Shown here one piece after another: positions 49,236-61,903 of a DNA stretch of 64,000 nucleotides (position 1 is its first letter; every line of letters starts with the position of its first letter). A program made the position numbers and the translations under genes. The notes beneath the pieces are model-generated. The model did no database searches. It had not been told where the DNA came from and saw only the letters and a list, made by a program, of their open reading frames with translations. The stretch is from NCBI RefSeq assembly GCF_036370855.1, contig NC_088110.1, positions 20,021,501 through 20,085,500 on the forward strand. Direction: 5' to 3'. The DNA is from Dromaius novaehollandiae (taxonomy: Eukaryota > Chordata > Aves > Casuariiformes > Dromaiidae).

Positions 49236-51976
49236 GATGTGTGTGAATGTAAGTCCATTACTGGTTCTGATAGCTCAGATCCCGGAGTGAGGTTTGCCAA
49301 AAAAAAGTCCTGTAAGGAAATGAATAATTTGATCATAAGAGCATGATTTGGAAGTGCTCGGCAAATAAGGCCTGGGTTGACACCCTGAACAATAAGCTTA
49401 AAACAAAATAGAAAATGAGCATTTGTTGAGTGAATGAGGCATCAGAGTCCTTTGGCAAAAACAGTATGTGATCGTGTATTTAAAGACTGTGTCACAACCA
49501 TTTGCACAAAGGGGCCAGATTTAAAGCTGTCCAGACCGTGCATTCCGGATTTCAGCATAAACTTTTTTCAGTGCTCGACTTTATGATAATCTGTTGTCAA
49601 AGCTTCCTGGGGAGGGGATTGGGGTGTAGTAATAAGGCCTGCTAAATAAAGTTTGCTTTACGCATAGATTTTAACACTCTTTCAAAAAAACCAAAAAGAC
49701 AAATATTTTAAATCAAGTTTCACACCTGGGTAGTTCAAGAGGGCAATGACTTGCTGCCCTTATACAAGCAGTCGTTACCAGAACAGGGAATATGCCTTTA
49801 TGCTTGTGATTTAGCCAAAGGGCCGTTTGCCTCTCTCCCTATAAATTCTAGTTCTGTAGTAGTTATTTTAATTCGGCAATCTTTAAGAGGCCTTTATAAC
49901 AGTGGAAGCTTCAGATCTGAGAATATCTCATACTTTAAAGGATGAATATGCAAAATACTGTTTTGATGCTTTAGAAAGCAAAGAAACCTCCCAAAACCAA
50001 GGACATATTTTGCAGGCGCTATTTTAGAATATGATGTGAGCCCTTGTTACAGTTCATGCTAAATCATGTCTGATCTACTTGAAATGAAAGTCGCTGCAGC
50101 TTTAACTTGCTGACAGTGTTTTTGCTGAAGAGGAAGGAAAATTGTTTGTTTATTTTATTTTTATTTTATTTTTTATTTTTGCTATTACTTCTTTTGATGG
50201 AGAATCAGATTTCCATTTTGCCTGAAGAATGGAAAAATTATGGATCCAAACCTTTCATATTTGATAGTTAAATGGATGGGCTAGAAGACAAGTTGTTTGT
50301 ACTTTGGGCTAGAAGAAAAGTTGGTTTTGGTTGTGTATAAACGAATATTTCAGGTCACTTGTATATACACTTGTAGGTTGTGTTGAGTTTGAAAAATAAA
50401 AAAACCTCACACATTTGAAATATATCTTTCAGTGGCCAAGTGCATAGAATTACAGTCTCTCATAATATTTTTGTTTGATATGCAGTGTTTTGATACTGAG
50501 GAGTGTTGCGTAGGAACTAATTAGTGATGTGATTTTAATGGTTGCTATTTTCCCATACTACAGTCCAATAAGAATTAATGTTGAGTATGGGTGGGAGAGT
50601 AAAATTGCTTCCTGTTGTGTATACAGTTTTAACTCGAGTTTGGCAACTGCTCTTTTAGAGAAGGCAGAAAACTGAACGTTTGCACCTGTTAGAGGGTTTG
50701 TGTTTCTAAATCAAATAGTGAGAAGAGAGAGTTCTTAAGTTTTGGGACACAAAAATAGACTGCTAATAGAGAGATGGAGACCAGCTTTTATAATTTGCTG
50801 TAATTCTCTTCCTTTTGAAGCTGAGGGGGAAAAAATCTTGTTTCTCTCTTGTGTGTGTGCACTCTCTCTCTTTTTAACTGCATTGTGTGGTGTTGTGCCA
50901 TGGGAATTTTGAACATCATACACTGAATTTCTCGCTGGTGGACTATAGATGTGGGAAGGACACTCAGATACCTGTAAGCCATAGTTGCTCATATTGCAGG
51001 CTGATCAGTACTCTATTGCAAGCATGCAAAACTCATTTGATTGTGGGGGAAATAGTAAATACCTTTAAAATTTATAATATAAACTGCTGAAAGAGATCTC
51101 TAGCGTTGGAAGCCTTGACATAAGGGGGAACTTCTGTATTGATTTCAGTGGGGTAGGATTGGGTTCTAAAAGAAGAAGAAATTGCAATAAATATGGAATG
51201 AGAAAAATCTCGGACATATGGAAGTGAGGCAGAGATACAGGGTGCTTCCCCCCCCTAATCTTGCGTTGAAGTAAAAATTTCATTCACTGTAATGAAAGTT
51301 TGGTTGGATAAACACTGCAGGATTGTGCCTAAACTGATTACTTAATATTTTGTATAAATACAGTTTTATTTGTAGTGTGCAGCAAGAACATGCAAGTGGA
51401 GTTGCTGATGGACATTCTTAAGAGAGCTGGTTTAAAAACAAAGGGCTGTTTTCAGGGTCGCAACATTTTTTTGCGCAGGTCCTTAAACAATGGCCTGTGC
51501 ATTTCTGCAGACATAGTGGTAATAAACAGTGCTCCTCTAAGGTTGTTACAAGAAGAATTTGCTGTTCTTTTAGACATTAATTTAAACTATTTTTATGCTA
51601 TTTGGGATCTAGCTTGGAATTAGGTAGCAGGTGCAATATTTTATTTTCTCAGCAACTTGTTTACTGTATCTACAGTTGCCCAACTTTCACACTGCTGTTG
51701 GCTTTATACCTTCCATACAGTAATCATTTAAACTTATCACTGCATATTAGATATTTGTATCTGTATCATGCTCTTCTTTACTGTTAAATTTACTGTACTA
51801 CTCAAAAATGCATAGCTCGGCATGCCCAAGGCAGTGGAAGTGATTTGGGAAGTAACTGAACACAAGAATAAAGGTGATTCTGCTCTGTGCTTCTTAAGTG
51901 TATAACTATAGCAAAACTTCTATTTTCTGTAGTGCCGCTTCGTAGTTGGAGATCTTCTGTCTCTCTAAACCTTTGT

Positions 51977-52885
51977 GGATCACAGGATTGTTAGGGCTGG
52001 CAGGGACCTCTAGAGATCTCCTGGTCCAGCCCCTTGCTGAAACTGAGTCAGCTAGAGCAGGCTGCCCAGGGCTGTGTCCAGTCAGGTTTTGAGTGTCTCC
52101 AAGGATGGAGACTCCACTGCCTCCTTCTCTGGGCAACCTGTTCCAGCGTGCAACCACCTGCATGGTGAAGTGTTTTCTTGTGTTCAAGGGGAATTTCCTG
52201 TGTCTCAGTTTGTGCCCACTGCATCTCGTCTGGTCACTGGTCAGCACTGAGAAAAGTTTGACTCTGTTTTCTTTACTCTCTGACCCCCCCCATCAGATAT
52301 TTATGCATATTGATAAGACACCCCCCCCCCCCCCCAGCCATCTCTTCTCCAGGCTGAACAATCCCAGCTCTCTTAGCCTCTCCTTGTATGAGAAAGGCCC
52401 TAATCCCTTAGTCATCTGCTTCCCAAGCCCTCTGCTTGACTCACTCCAGTAAGTCCATGTCTTTCTGGTACTGGGGAGCCCAACATTGAACACAGCACTC
52501 TGGATGTGGCCTCACTAGTGCTGAGCAGAGGGGAATAATCACCTCCCTCGACCTGGCAATGCTCCTCCTAATGCAGCCCAGGGTACCATTGGCCACCTTT
52601 GCTGCAAGGGCTCGTTGCTGGCTCGTGTTCAACTTGTCCACCAGGACCCCAGGTTCTTCTCTGCAGAGCTGCTCCCAGCCCGTTGGCCCGCAGCATGCAC
52701 TGGTGCACAGTTGTGCTTTCCCAGGCGCAGGACTTTGCAGTTCCCTTTATTGAACTTTATGAAGTTCCTCTCTCTCCATTTCTCCAACCTGTCGAGGTCC
52801 CTATGGATGTGAGGGACCAGCAGCACAACCATTTGGTGCATCAGCCATTCCTCCAAGTTTTGTATCATCTGCAGTAGTGATATCA
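51977..52885 (-). mobile_element. CR1 LINE, 5'-truncated copy
   Basis: This is an avian CR1 retrotransposon on the minus strand. Its 3' end lies near 51977, where + reads ATCACAGGATTGTTAGGGCT and GGCAGGGACCTCTAGAGATC, the reverse complement of the usual CR1 tail. Moving up in coordinates, minus-strand frames give ORF2 (endonuclease/reverse transcriptase) C-terminal pieces: WNRLPREG; GLFSLEKRWL; KANG-type ALAAKVANGTLGCIRRS; SREVIIPLCSALVRPHPE; DLDRLEKWRERNFIKFNKGN; and ADDTKLGG next to the truncation. The frame is broken by frameshifts and a 15-nt C run (52321-52335), so it is a dead copy. The usual 8-nt terminal microsatellite of CR1 is reduced or lost. The upper boundary is approximate. Confidence 0.92.
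52321..52335. repeat. Poly(C) run, 15 nt, inside CR1
   Basis: An uninterrupted C run that expanded within the CR1 copy and breaks its former frame. Confidence 0.9.
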
Positions 52886-55800
52886 GAATAAGATAACTGA
52901 ATCCTGTCCTGATCTTTGGGAAGTGTATAGGCCCAGAATGCAAGTGTATACTGGTATAAACCTTGGATGAACTGTTAGGTTATTATGAGGGCCCTTCTCA
53001 AGTTTTATTAATTTAAACTACTTCCAAAACAATAGTAAGTCATGTGCTCATGAACATACTTTTATGCTGGTATAAAGGTATCCGTGCAAGGGAGAGGTAT
53101 GAATAACTATACTGATAAGAATGTTTAGATACCCCAGGGCCAATACTATGGTGGTACTGTGTGTTTTAAACTCCTTTACTCTTGGAAGGGTCCCTTTCGT
53201 TAAAAAAACTGACAGCTTTTCTGTTTTGAGTAGGGCAACAGAGTTGCTAAAATTGTGGCTGTTTTCTGCTCAGTGCAGATGCATTTCTCTGGATGAGTAA
53301 GTTAAAATGGAGATACCTTTCTCTAGAAAACTCTTTCTAGACCCAGGCCTGCAGTGTGATAACAAGTGAAGATATGCAAAGGCTATGAAGTGCCTAGTTT
53401 AAATAGTCTCTGTCTTCATTGTGCAGCTCAGACAGTTGGTTTGTGTCAGAGATTTTACATTGACCTTCTGAAGGACTTGAGTCACCAGGTACAGAATGTA
53501 TTTTCAAAGAGAAATGAACCGGGGAGAAACATGTATATATGATACTCTGTGTGAAAGAATGTAGGTTATTTTTGTTCTTTAAGAAGGGTTTGCTATTTCA
53601 ATGGAAGATGAAGGGTCCTAATTTTCAGCTGATACATATGAAGTAAATTTTCTTGTTTTAATAGAGCAACTGAGGGTCAGGTTTTTTTAGCTTAGGAATT
53701 ATTTCAGTGCTGAGAAGGGTGTGCATCTTTTCTTCTGCAAGTATGACTTCTTATTTCACCTGGTGCTATGTTCTGGCTTTACAAGCTGGACTGTACAAAA
53801 TGCACCAGATTGTAACCTTGTTGTTTTCCCCTGGCGGGGAGAGGGAGCATTTTGTACTGACTTCGCTATTAGTGCCAGTCCTCCCTGCCCACCTGCAAGA
53901 GAGGGGAAGGAGCAATGCATTAGTGGCTGCTCACACCCTTCCTCCCAGTCATCCTAGCAGTGTGGGTAACCTGTGCGTGAACAGCCTTGTTTTCCTGTGC
54001 AGCTGTGCAGCCAAGGCTTCAAGTGAGCTCTTGGATGATGTCTCAGTTTTCACAAAGTGAAGAGAGCTGTTGAGCTTGTCCAAGCTAATCAGCCTTGCTG
54101 AATGTTGGATTTTGCTGTCTGTAGGATACTGTAATCCTCCTGTATAATCTGCATTTCTTTGATTTACTGTGATTCTACTGTTGTAAAACTTAATGCTTTC
54201 CAGCCCCAAGCATAGATTAAGTGTCTGTGAGGTGTGTCTTTCCTTTCTTTTAGCCTGCAATGTTAGGAGAGACTGGTAGGTAAGCACCTTCTAAAAAATT
54301 TGTCTACACTCTGTTTCCCAGGAGCTTAAAGTTTTCTTTTAGATGGAAGGGGAAAGGTTAGCAATGGAGAGAGAGAGGCTCTGCCCATCCTAGAGTGTTT
54401 TGCAGGTGTAATGGTGGCCAGGACAGTTCTTAGTGCTACTGTTCTTTTTGTTGCCTGCTAAGATGACAGAGTATCTTTACATGTGCCTTTCCTGGTTCTG
54501 TAGAATCTAGCACAACGCACTGTGCAAACCCCAAATGGACAGAGGGAAGCAACGCACCTTTGGGAAAGATGCTTTCATCACAGTTGTTAGGCTTGCCGGA
54601 TTCCATCAGTGTATTAAAATGAATGCCAGCGACATGTGATTCCTTATGTGGGACTGCAGAGAGCTATGCAAATAGTTGAGGGAAATGGATCTGTGGCTGT
54701 GTTCACCCATGCTTGGGTTTCTCCTAGCCATCTTGCTATTGTTCTGCGCAGACATTTTAGATGCCCTAATGTCAGTTAAGCTCATCCGAGGGAAATATTT
54801 GTAGATGCTGGCTACAAAATGTCAGGGCCTTTTCTTCTGGCTCCTACTTATTAATTCTATTTCTTATTCATTCTGCATTGTCTTCCATCATTTTGAATTG
54901 TTGAAGGTAACCTAAGGTTTGCTAAGTGGGTTATAGGACTGCTGAAGGGGCTCGGAACCTCTTCAATTGTCATTCTTCAGTTACTTACATCATCAGCGAC
55001 CAAAGGTTGGCTTAACTTTTGATGGCAGATGTTTTTCCGTTGGAGTTGTTTGTTTGGTTTTTTTTTCCTTTCTGTTGTGCTTTACATGTTGCAGTGTAGT
55101 AGTAATACTTCATGGGATGACTCTTGCTTTGGAGCCCTTATTTTTATTTATATTTCTTGGTAGGCATACTAACTCTGATTTCTGTGGAGCCATTATCATT
55201 GACTTTAATAGGAGAAGTTTCATCTCCTTCTTGGATGAGTAATAAGTTTTGATGAGCTTTGCAGAAGTGCCGCCCCAGGGACAGACCAGCCTGGCGAAAG
55301 GTTGGGTACTCTGATAAAGAATGCATGGTCTAGGGGACCGAAGGTTTTAATGGGGAATGGTATTTCTGTTGGTGTGAAATAGCTTTGAGATGGTATTATT
55401 GCAGCCTAATATTAAGCGAATAACTTAGAAGGCTAGTCTCACTTCTCTATCCATATAGTCGGTTATGAGCACGAATAGCTCCTCCATGGCGAAGTTTGGA
55501 GTCCTTAAGTTAGGTTCCTGCTCTGAATTACTGTCCACTGGAGTTGCTTGCTCTGGTCACTGCACATATAAGGAGCATAGTAAGACCAGCCTCCTAACTG
55601 TGAGGCAGTTAGGTAGTGTGAATTCTTTTTGTGCTTCATTTTTTTTTCATCTATACAATTTGAAGAATGTGTATACTGTTGCAAAACATTGTCAATGTAA
55701 AAATGTAATCTAAACATTGAGATAAGGTGAGGAATGTTGAAAGTGAAACACAGCATAGGGAGTGTTTTTGCAACAAAGGAATACTTTCTGTTGGGTTATG

Positions 55801-56795
55801 GGTCTAAAACCCCTGACACAAGTTGTGCAGCTAGTATCAGATACCACCAATAGGAAAACTTAACAAATCTCCTGGCAGGCTAGGCTAGATCACAGTCTCC
55901 CCCCCACCTCCCTTTTTCCTCGTCGTAGCACAGCCTGAATTAGAACCTGCCTTGTGCTAGGGAGGTCGTCTGGCAGCTCCAGTCATGTAGCAGGGGAATG
56001 CAGGTTGTGTGGGAAGGTGTTTCTGATCTAGTGATGACCTAGAGCGAATGGGGCTGTGGATCCTTTACCCATAGGTTTTATTGACCACTGTGAGTTCATG
56101 GATTTGCAATTTAAGAACTGCAGATCTTTGTAGTTGTAGCAGAGCTAAACTGACCTTTGCTTTATCAACACATCAGCCAAGGAGTCTTCAGTTTCCTCGT
56201 AGAGGGAACTGGTTTGCTTGTTTAATTTGTAATAGGTCCTTTTTTGCAGAAACTGATTTATGCATGCTAGATATGTATCTGTGAATCTATGACTTACACA
56301 CATACGAGTTTGCAATGTCTTGTTCATCATGCTGCTTCCTTGCAGTTCTGCTGTGTATTTTCATTCCCTGCATATTGGTTGCAACAGTGTGTGGCTGTGT
56401 GTGGTGACCCTCAGGTCATGCTTCGTGGTGTTGCTCCACCACTCTGAACTGTCATAGACCGCACAAAAACTGTGGGTTCCACGTTCCCATGCTTTCTGGG
56501 GGTCATTTCTGCCTCTGTGCCAGCTACTTTGCTGTGCTGTTTCATTGCTAAGATACCAAATGGCTCAAACAATCGTATTGTCATAACTGTGTTAGCAGTG
56601 GAGGGAACTACCGGAGAGCAGCGAGAGGAACGGGGAAAGCAAGGAGTGGCCAGGAGTGGGACCTCCTTCAGTCGGTACCCTGCTAAGAGACAGTCCGTGG
56701 AACCACCAGCTGGGATTTGCTGACACAGTACATTTCAGGTCTACCAAGTAAAGCCACCCAAATTTCCTCGCATTATGATACACATACTTATGTGC

Positions 56796-56863
56796 ACATG
56801 AGTAAACTAAGGGCCAAAGAAGTTAGAGTATTTAAGTTTGTAGAGCAAGTAGCTGACAAGCTG
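56796..56863 (-). repeat. Possible MIR-like relic
   Basis: ACATGAGTAAACTAAGGGCC followed by AAAGAAGTTAGAGTATTTAA resembles the reverse complement of the MIR core (GATGAGGAAACTGAGGC, AGAGAAGTTAAGTAACTT). Confidence 0.4.
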
Positions 56864-58552
56864 TAAGTCTTCAGGAGGCTGATCTATAATAGGCATTTCA
56901 TTCTCTGTCGGAAGTGAAATGCTTTAAGGAGAAATGCAAGGGAAAGTTTGTGGCAGCTAGAGTCTGATTAGTCAATGGAAACCATGCAAATTTCTGCATA
57001 TCTTCCATGAATCCCTGTAGTTTTACTTATAATCTGATGATTCACAGCCATGAGAATTTATGCTCCAAGAAGTCAGCGGTGCCTTCATTGAATGTGCAAA
57101 TGTGTGTTTCTCTGTAATAAATTATACAAATTTCAAGGAAGGTTCTGCTGAGGACATGAGATTAATTTTTTTTTGATTGCCTAGGAATTTTTGTGTCTAA
57201 AGTGATGACCACCTTCTGTAAAAATGAGTTGAACCATATTTTAATGCCTTATTCTTCAGGCAAAGAAAGGTGACCTAGCTTTTTGATGTCCTTGATTTAT
57301 TGCACCATACTCAGGGGAAAAATCCAGTCACCTTTTAGTTGTGTGAACATACAACAAGAAGTAGGTTTAAGAAATTGGAGAGCAGTGTTTAGAAAAAGTA
57401 GTCATAACGCATCAGCTGTTAAAATGTTGTTTCTGTTTATAGACCAAGAGGTTCGGATCCAGGCAAGGTTGAAAGAGATGAGTGGGTAGATGTGTTGATA
57501 TTAATTTATTCTGAAAACTTTTCTTTCTCTGAGAGGATGAAGTGCCTATGTTTGGGAATGGCAGAGATTCAGACTTCTAATTAATATAATGGCAAGATTA
57601 GTAAGTATGGGAATAAAGGCTATTTAAATTGAGGCTTTTAATGGTAATGATATCCCTTAGTATACTGTGTAGTAACCATTTCTTCTTTCTACAGTCCAGA
57701 CCTACATTAATGCGGTGGGTCTATCTTATACTTTCTTCTTTCAGTTTTAATAGAAAGATGTGATGAGAACTGCATAGTATTTTATTTTGGGATTAACATG
57801 AGCTGTTAATTTCACGTTCTCTCTCTGTTCCTGTTTTTTCTGTTAATCTTTTTTCAGAATTTTGTAGAATAAAATGACTGCCCATTTATTAATACACTTG
57901 GCATTTCAAATTTGTTTAGTGTTACTAATAATTCCTTTGACCTATCAAAATAGAAGGAATTGTCCAAGATTGTTCAGATCACTTGAGATTTTCTTCCTAC
58001 TTTGAAGATTTTATGCATTTGTCCTCTAGAATATGCTAAAAAACCCTCCAAAAACACAAGGGGAATTTTCATGTTTCAAGCATGCATTAAGAAAGGGAGT
58101 GAATTGAAATGAAGAGCTAACTTTGCAAGTCCATGATATAGACACTGTGGGCGCTGCTCTGTTGTTTCTAGATGTGCAAGACTGCGCTGTGTTCATGTTT
58201 TCATATTGGGTTACACTGCCAAGCAGAAATCACATTCCTGCAAAAGGTTGCACCTGGGTATTTTATAATCAAAACTGGGGGCTGCAATGCATCTATTATG
58301 TAATCATCTAGGTAACAGGAGCGGATCAGACCACATGGCAGTCTTCAGGGTCAGGCAAGATCTAGGGACATATAATTAATGTAATGGCAGTCTAATGCAT
58401 GCTGCCACAGGCGATGCTGTTCTAGGTAACAAGGAAGGTATTTATTTAATGTTGATCTTTGTATTTTGTGAATTTTGTACTGCATTATGTTTTCCCCAAA
58501 ATTTAATTTTGCTGCTTTTGCTTTTATAATCCTTGCTAAAACAGCCTGCTAA

Positions 58553-58585
58553 AGAGAGAGAGAGAGAGAGAGAGAGCGCGCGCGC
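58553..58585. repeat. (AG)n microsatellite running into (CG)n
   Basis: Twelve AG dinucleotides pass directly into GCGCGCGCGC. The second part is a classic Z-DNA-prone tract. Confidence 0.95.
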
Positions 58586-58953
58586 AAAGTTTGGTTCTGT
58601 GCATCTTTTTGGCCCTCAGATGCTTTGGGTAGCCTAAAAAAACCTAACACCTAAACAGCTATTTATGGAAGTGTTTTACATTATTAAACATAGCGGAGGG
58701 ATTTTTTTTTTCAATACGCTAAACAGTTAAGTCATTTAATTAGTTTCTCCAAATGGATAGAAATAACAATTTCCCACTAAACAGCAAATTCTTACTGCCT
58801 TTAAATAAGTTTTACTGATGTAAACATTTACTGTATCTGTACCTTTCTGGGAGAAGTAGCGGATATTTGCATATTCTCCTGCTGAGAAGTGTGAAACAAA
58901 TGCTTCTTACGGTTTGAATGTTATACTTAATATTGCTGATTTCTAGTAGTAAC

Positions 58954-58978
58954 TTTTTTTTTTTTTTTTTTTTTTTTT
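58954..58978. repeat. Poly(T) run, 25 nt
   Basis: Uninterrupted T run in PLCG2 intron 2 with no recognisable retroposed body next to it. Confidence 0.95.
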
Positions 58979-61865
58979 ACTGTTACCATTACTTTTTTCT
59001 GTCTGAACTTGCTTACTATATTAGAAATGAATAAGGCAGTAAATAAATAGTTAACTCATGCTGAACACTCTAAGCCCATATTTTATCATTTTCTTTCTCT
59101 TTTGTGTTCTGAATACAGTAGAAATAACATGTCTTTGCAAAAGCGAATTCACTTTTTGCTCTTTGTGGAGAACCTTTTCAAAGAGACATGAAAATTCACC
59201 TTTTTCTGTTTTGAAGCTGATGTGTTTCAGTTCTTACTCAGGAGATCTTTAAGTTCTTTGCGCGCAAGTCTTCAGCGGAGTATTTAGAGCTTGGTTTTGT
59301 GGTCAAATGAAGAAATGAACGTGTGTAGCCCTTAGCTGTCTTCAGACGATTTCTTCCCTTCAGCAGCTCAGGTCTGCAGTGCGCAGTGCTAACTTGGGGA
59401 CACCAGGCTTCCTGTCACGGCCAGGCAGCGAGCCGGGGGCACAAGCTCGTGAGCTGCCTAGCCCCGCGCACCGTAAACCTGATTGATCAAACTTTCTGTT
59501 TCATGGGGCAGAATTTAAACTTTTATGGGTACATATGTAACTTTTGCGTTACCCTTATTTTGGGCAGTTAACTTTTAATTTTTAATATGATACCAATAGC
59601 TATTTGAGATTTATGGCCTCTTGATTCTGAATTCATCAAACTGGGAAGGGCCGTAATATGTTGTTGTTCTGCTGAAAAAAGCTGTTGATTTAAAACATAC
59701 TCATAGCGGGTAAGATGGTAATTTGTTATTGCTGTACATGACAGCTTTGTGACCTGGTTACTTAAAACCCTGTGGGTTTTAACGGTACACTTCTCTGAAG
59801 TGTTTGTCAGTCACGCAGCTAAGTCCCCAGAGGACCCCTTGGAAACGTAGTCATGTGTGCTTTCTCAAGACGTACCATTTCTCAGGTTGCAGCCTTGTAA
59901 CTCTGTGTTTTCAGCTACTTTTGTGGCTTGCCTATAATGACTTCCTTGGGCCACTGAATGTCTCACTGAATTTCACAGTTTGTATGAGCTGAATCATTTT
60001 TCCATATCCCATCTGTACTTGTGCTGTGGGAGATTTCTGCCCTCGTGTGACCAAACCCTTCTCTGCCTCACCTGTTTCCTTTACAGTTGCCCAAGATCCG
60101 CGTTTCATTGCTATTTTGAATAAAACAGGCTGGTAAGGCACACCTTGCCATTGACTGTTGGATGGTTAATCATCAGTTTTGCAGAAGTGAGAACGAAGGC
60201 ATTGTCCTCACTAACCACCGTGAAGTACATTTGCAAAAGGAAACTGAAGGCTTTCTTCATTTCACGGGGGCTCATTTGCACATAGCTTAAGTATCACAGT
60301 TCAGTTTCTGCCTTTCCAAAATGAAAGCTTTGGAACATTTTGTAATGTTTTGTTGAAAAAAAAAAAAGTGGATTCTGAAAACTAGCTCTTGGGCAAAATG
60401 TCACTATATAGACACAAATGACAATGTGAATGTATTCATATGGAGAATTCACACCCTGTGTCTCAGTCCACATCACTTAGGTGATCAGAGTCCCTTATTT
60501 TTCTCTCTGAGATATTGCCAGGAGTTTCCCTTTAGCTTTCCTGAGACCGTTGTTGAAAATTCCTGATGAAGCAGATAATGCTCATGGCCTGGTTTCTGGC
60601 TCTGTAAACCCCCTTTGAATCTCTCTGTTGGCTTTTGCTCCTCCTCCTCCATTAAATACATACATCTGAGCTTTGACACAGGCCTCACTTGCCATCACAG
60701 ACACTGAAATACTCCTGTGGACTCTAGACTTTGAATCAGGAGCCTTATCTTACAGCACTCTGTAAAATAGTCTGTATTGTCACTATCAGTTCTCTTTTGC
60801 GTTGTTTATCAGGACTCTTCTGTCGAGGGTAATTTGCTAGGTTGGTAGCCTGTAAAGTTTTCTGACTTCATTGCATTTATTTACAGTCTGTATGACTTTC
60901 CAGCCTGGAATTACCTGACTGAAGCAAAGTTGATCTGTGCAAACGTTCACTCCTACAGTGAATTTACATGGGCCCTTTCGGGTAGCCTAAGTGGTTCTGT
61001 TGTTGGTACCGGTTAATGTTAACCAGGGTCAGCTTCCTAACCCAGTTGTCTATTTGGCTGCTGAATTTTGCACCAGCCGGGGATGGGCGTTGCGTGACCG
61101 CAGGCGGAGGCAGAACTGCTCCCTTGGAGTAGCAGTGCTCGTTTGTTCCAGTTTAAAGTGCTCGTGGAATGAGCAGCATAGTGTTGTTATATACAACAAT
61201 ATAATGTTTGCAATTCTCCTATTCACGTCACTCACTGCCTGTGCTTACCTTCTGCTTAGCTTGCAGAGCACCTTTTGTAATGGAGTCCAGGTTGTTTTAC
61301 CATCTGCCTCTAAGTGCAAGAAAGGTACTAGTAATTCATACTTAAAACAGTGTGACTAAATATGATTTCTGTTGCTAAGTTATTTGAATGGAGTTCAGCA
61401 GAGATACCAGGGATCAAAAGTTTATTGCAGAATTCGAGGCAGTAAGGAGCTCTAGCAGGTGCTCTGGAAGGCACTAAGCAATTAATCTGCGCAGTCTTTG
61501 GCAAGTAGCTGTGTAGTCGTGTAATGATCCATTGAATTAGCTGACTTGCCCAACAGCAAAAGCTGAAGTTTAGCAGCTTCAGGCTCTGAGCTGCCTCTGT
61601 AAGCCTCTAACACCACACATCCAGCTCCGAGCCTGGAACGGCACGGTAATTGGAGGTGCCTGGGGTCCAGTTACTTGAGGGAGTTGTCAGAACCAGGAGA
61701 TGACCGATGAGGTTGCCAAGGAGATCCTTTTAACCCACAGAAATAATCACACAGAAGAACAGATGAAGTATAAACTCGTGGCCTCCGGTTTTTAGAATGG
61801 CACTAGGCTTCTTAAGTATTTGGATGGGTACAGAGTGCGTTGGGAGTGCCCTCCTTGTCTTGCTG

Positions 61866-61903
61866 GGTGTGAACCAACTCAGTTGGTGTGGACCAACTCA
61901 GTT
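61866..61903. repeat. Tandem duplication of a 19-nt unit
   Basis: GGTGTGAACCAACTCAGTT is followed directly by GGTGTGGACCAACTCAGTT, with one mismatch. Confidence 0.9.

Noticed and set aside
51375..51623. 82-residue frame in PLCG2 intron 2
   Set aside because: Although preceded by a GTGTGCAG acceptor-like word, it resembles nothing known, lacks a donor in phase and sits in AT-rich intronic DNA.
57433..57490. Exon-like segment after TTCTGTTTATAG in PLCG2 intron 2
   Set aside because: The encoded DQEVRIQARLKEMSG does not fit the PLCG2 sequence expected after codon 65, and the frame stops with no donor.
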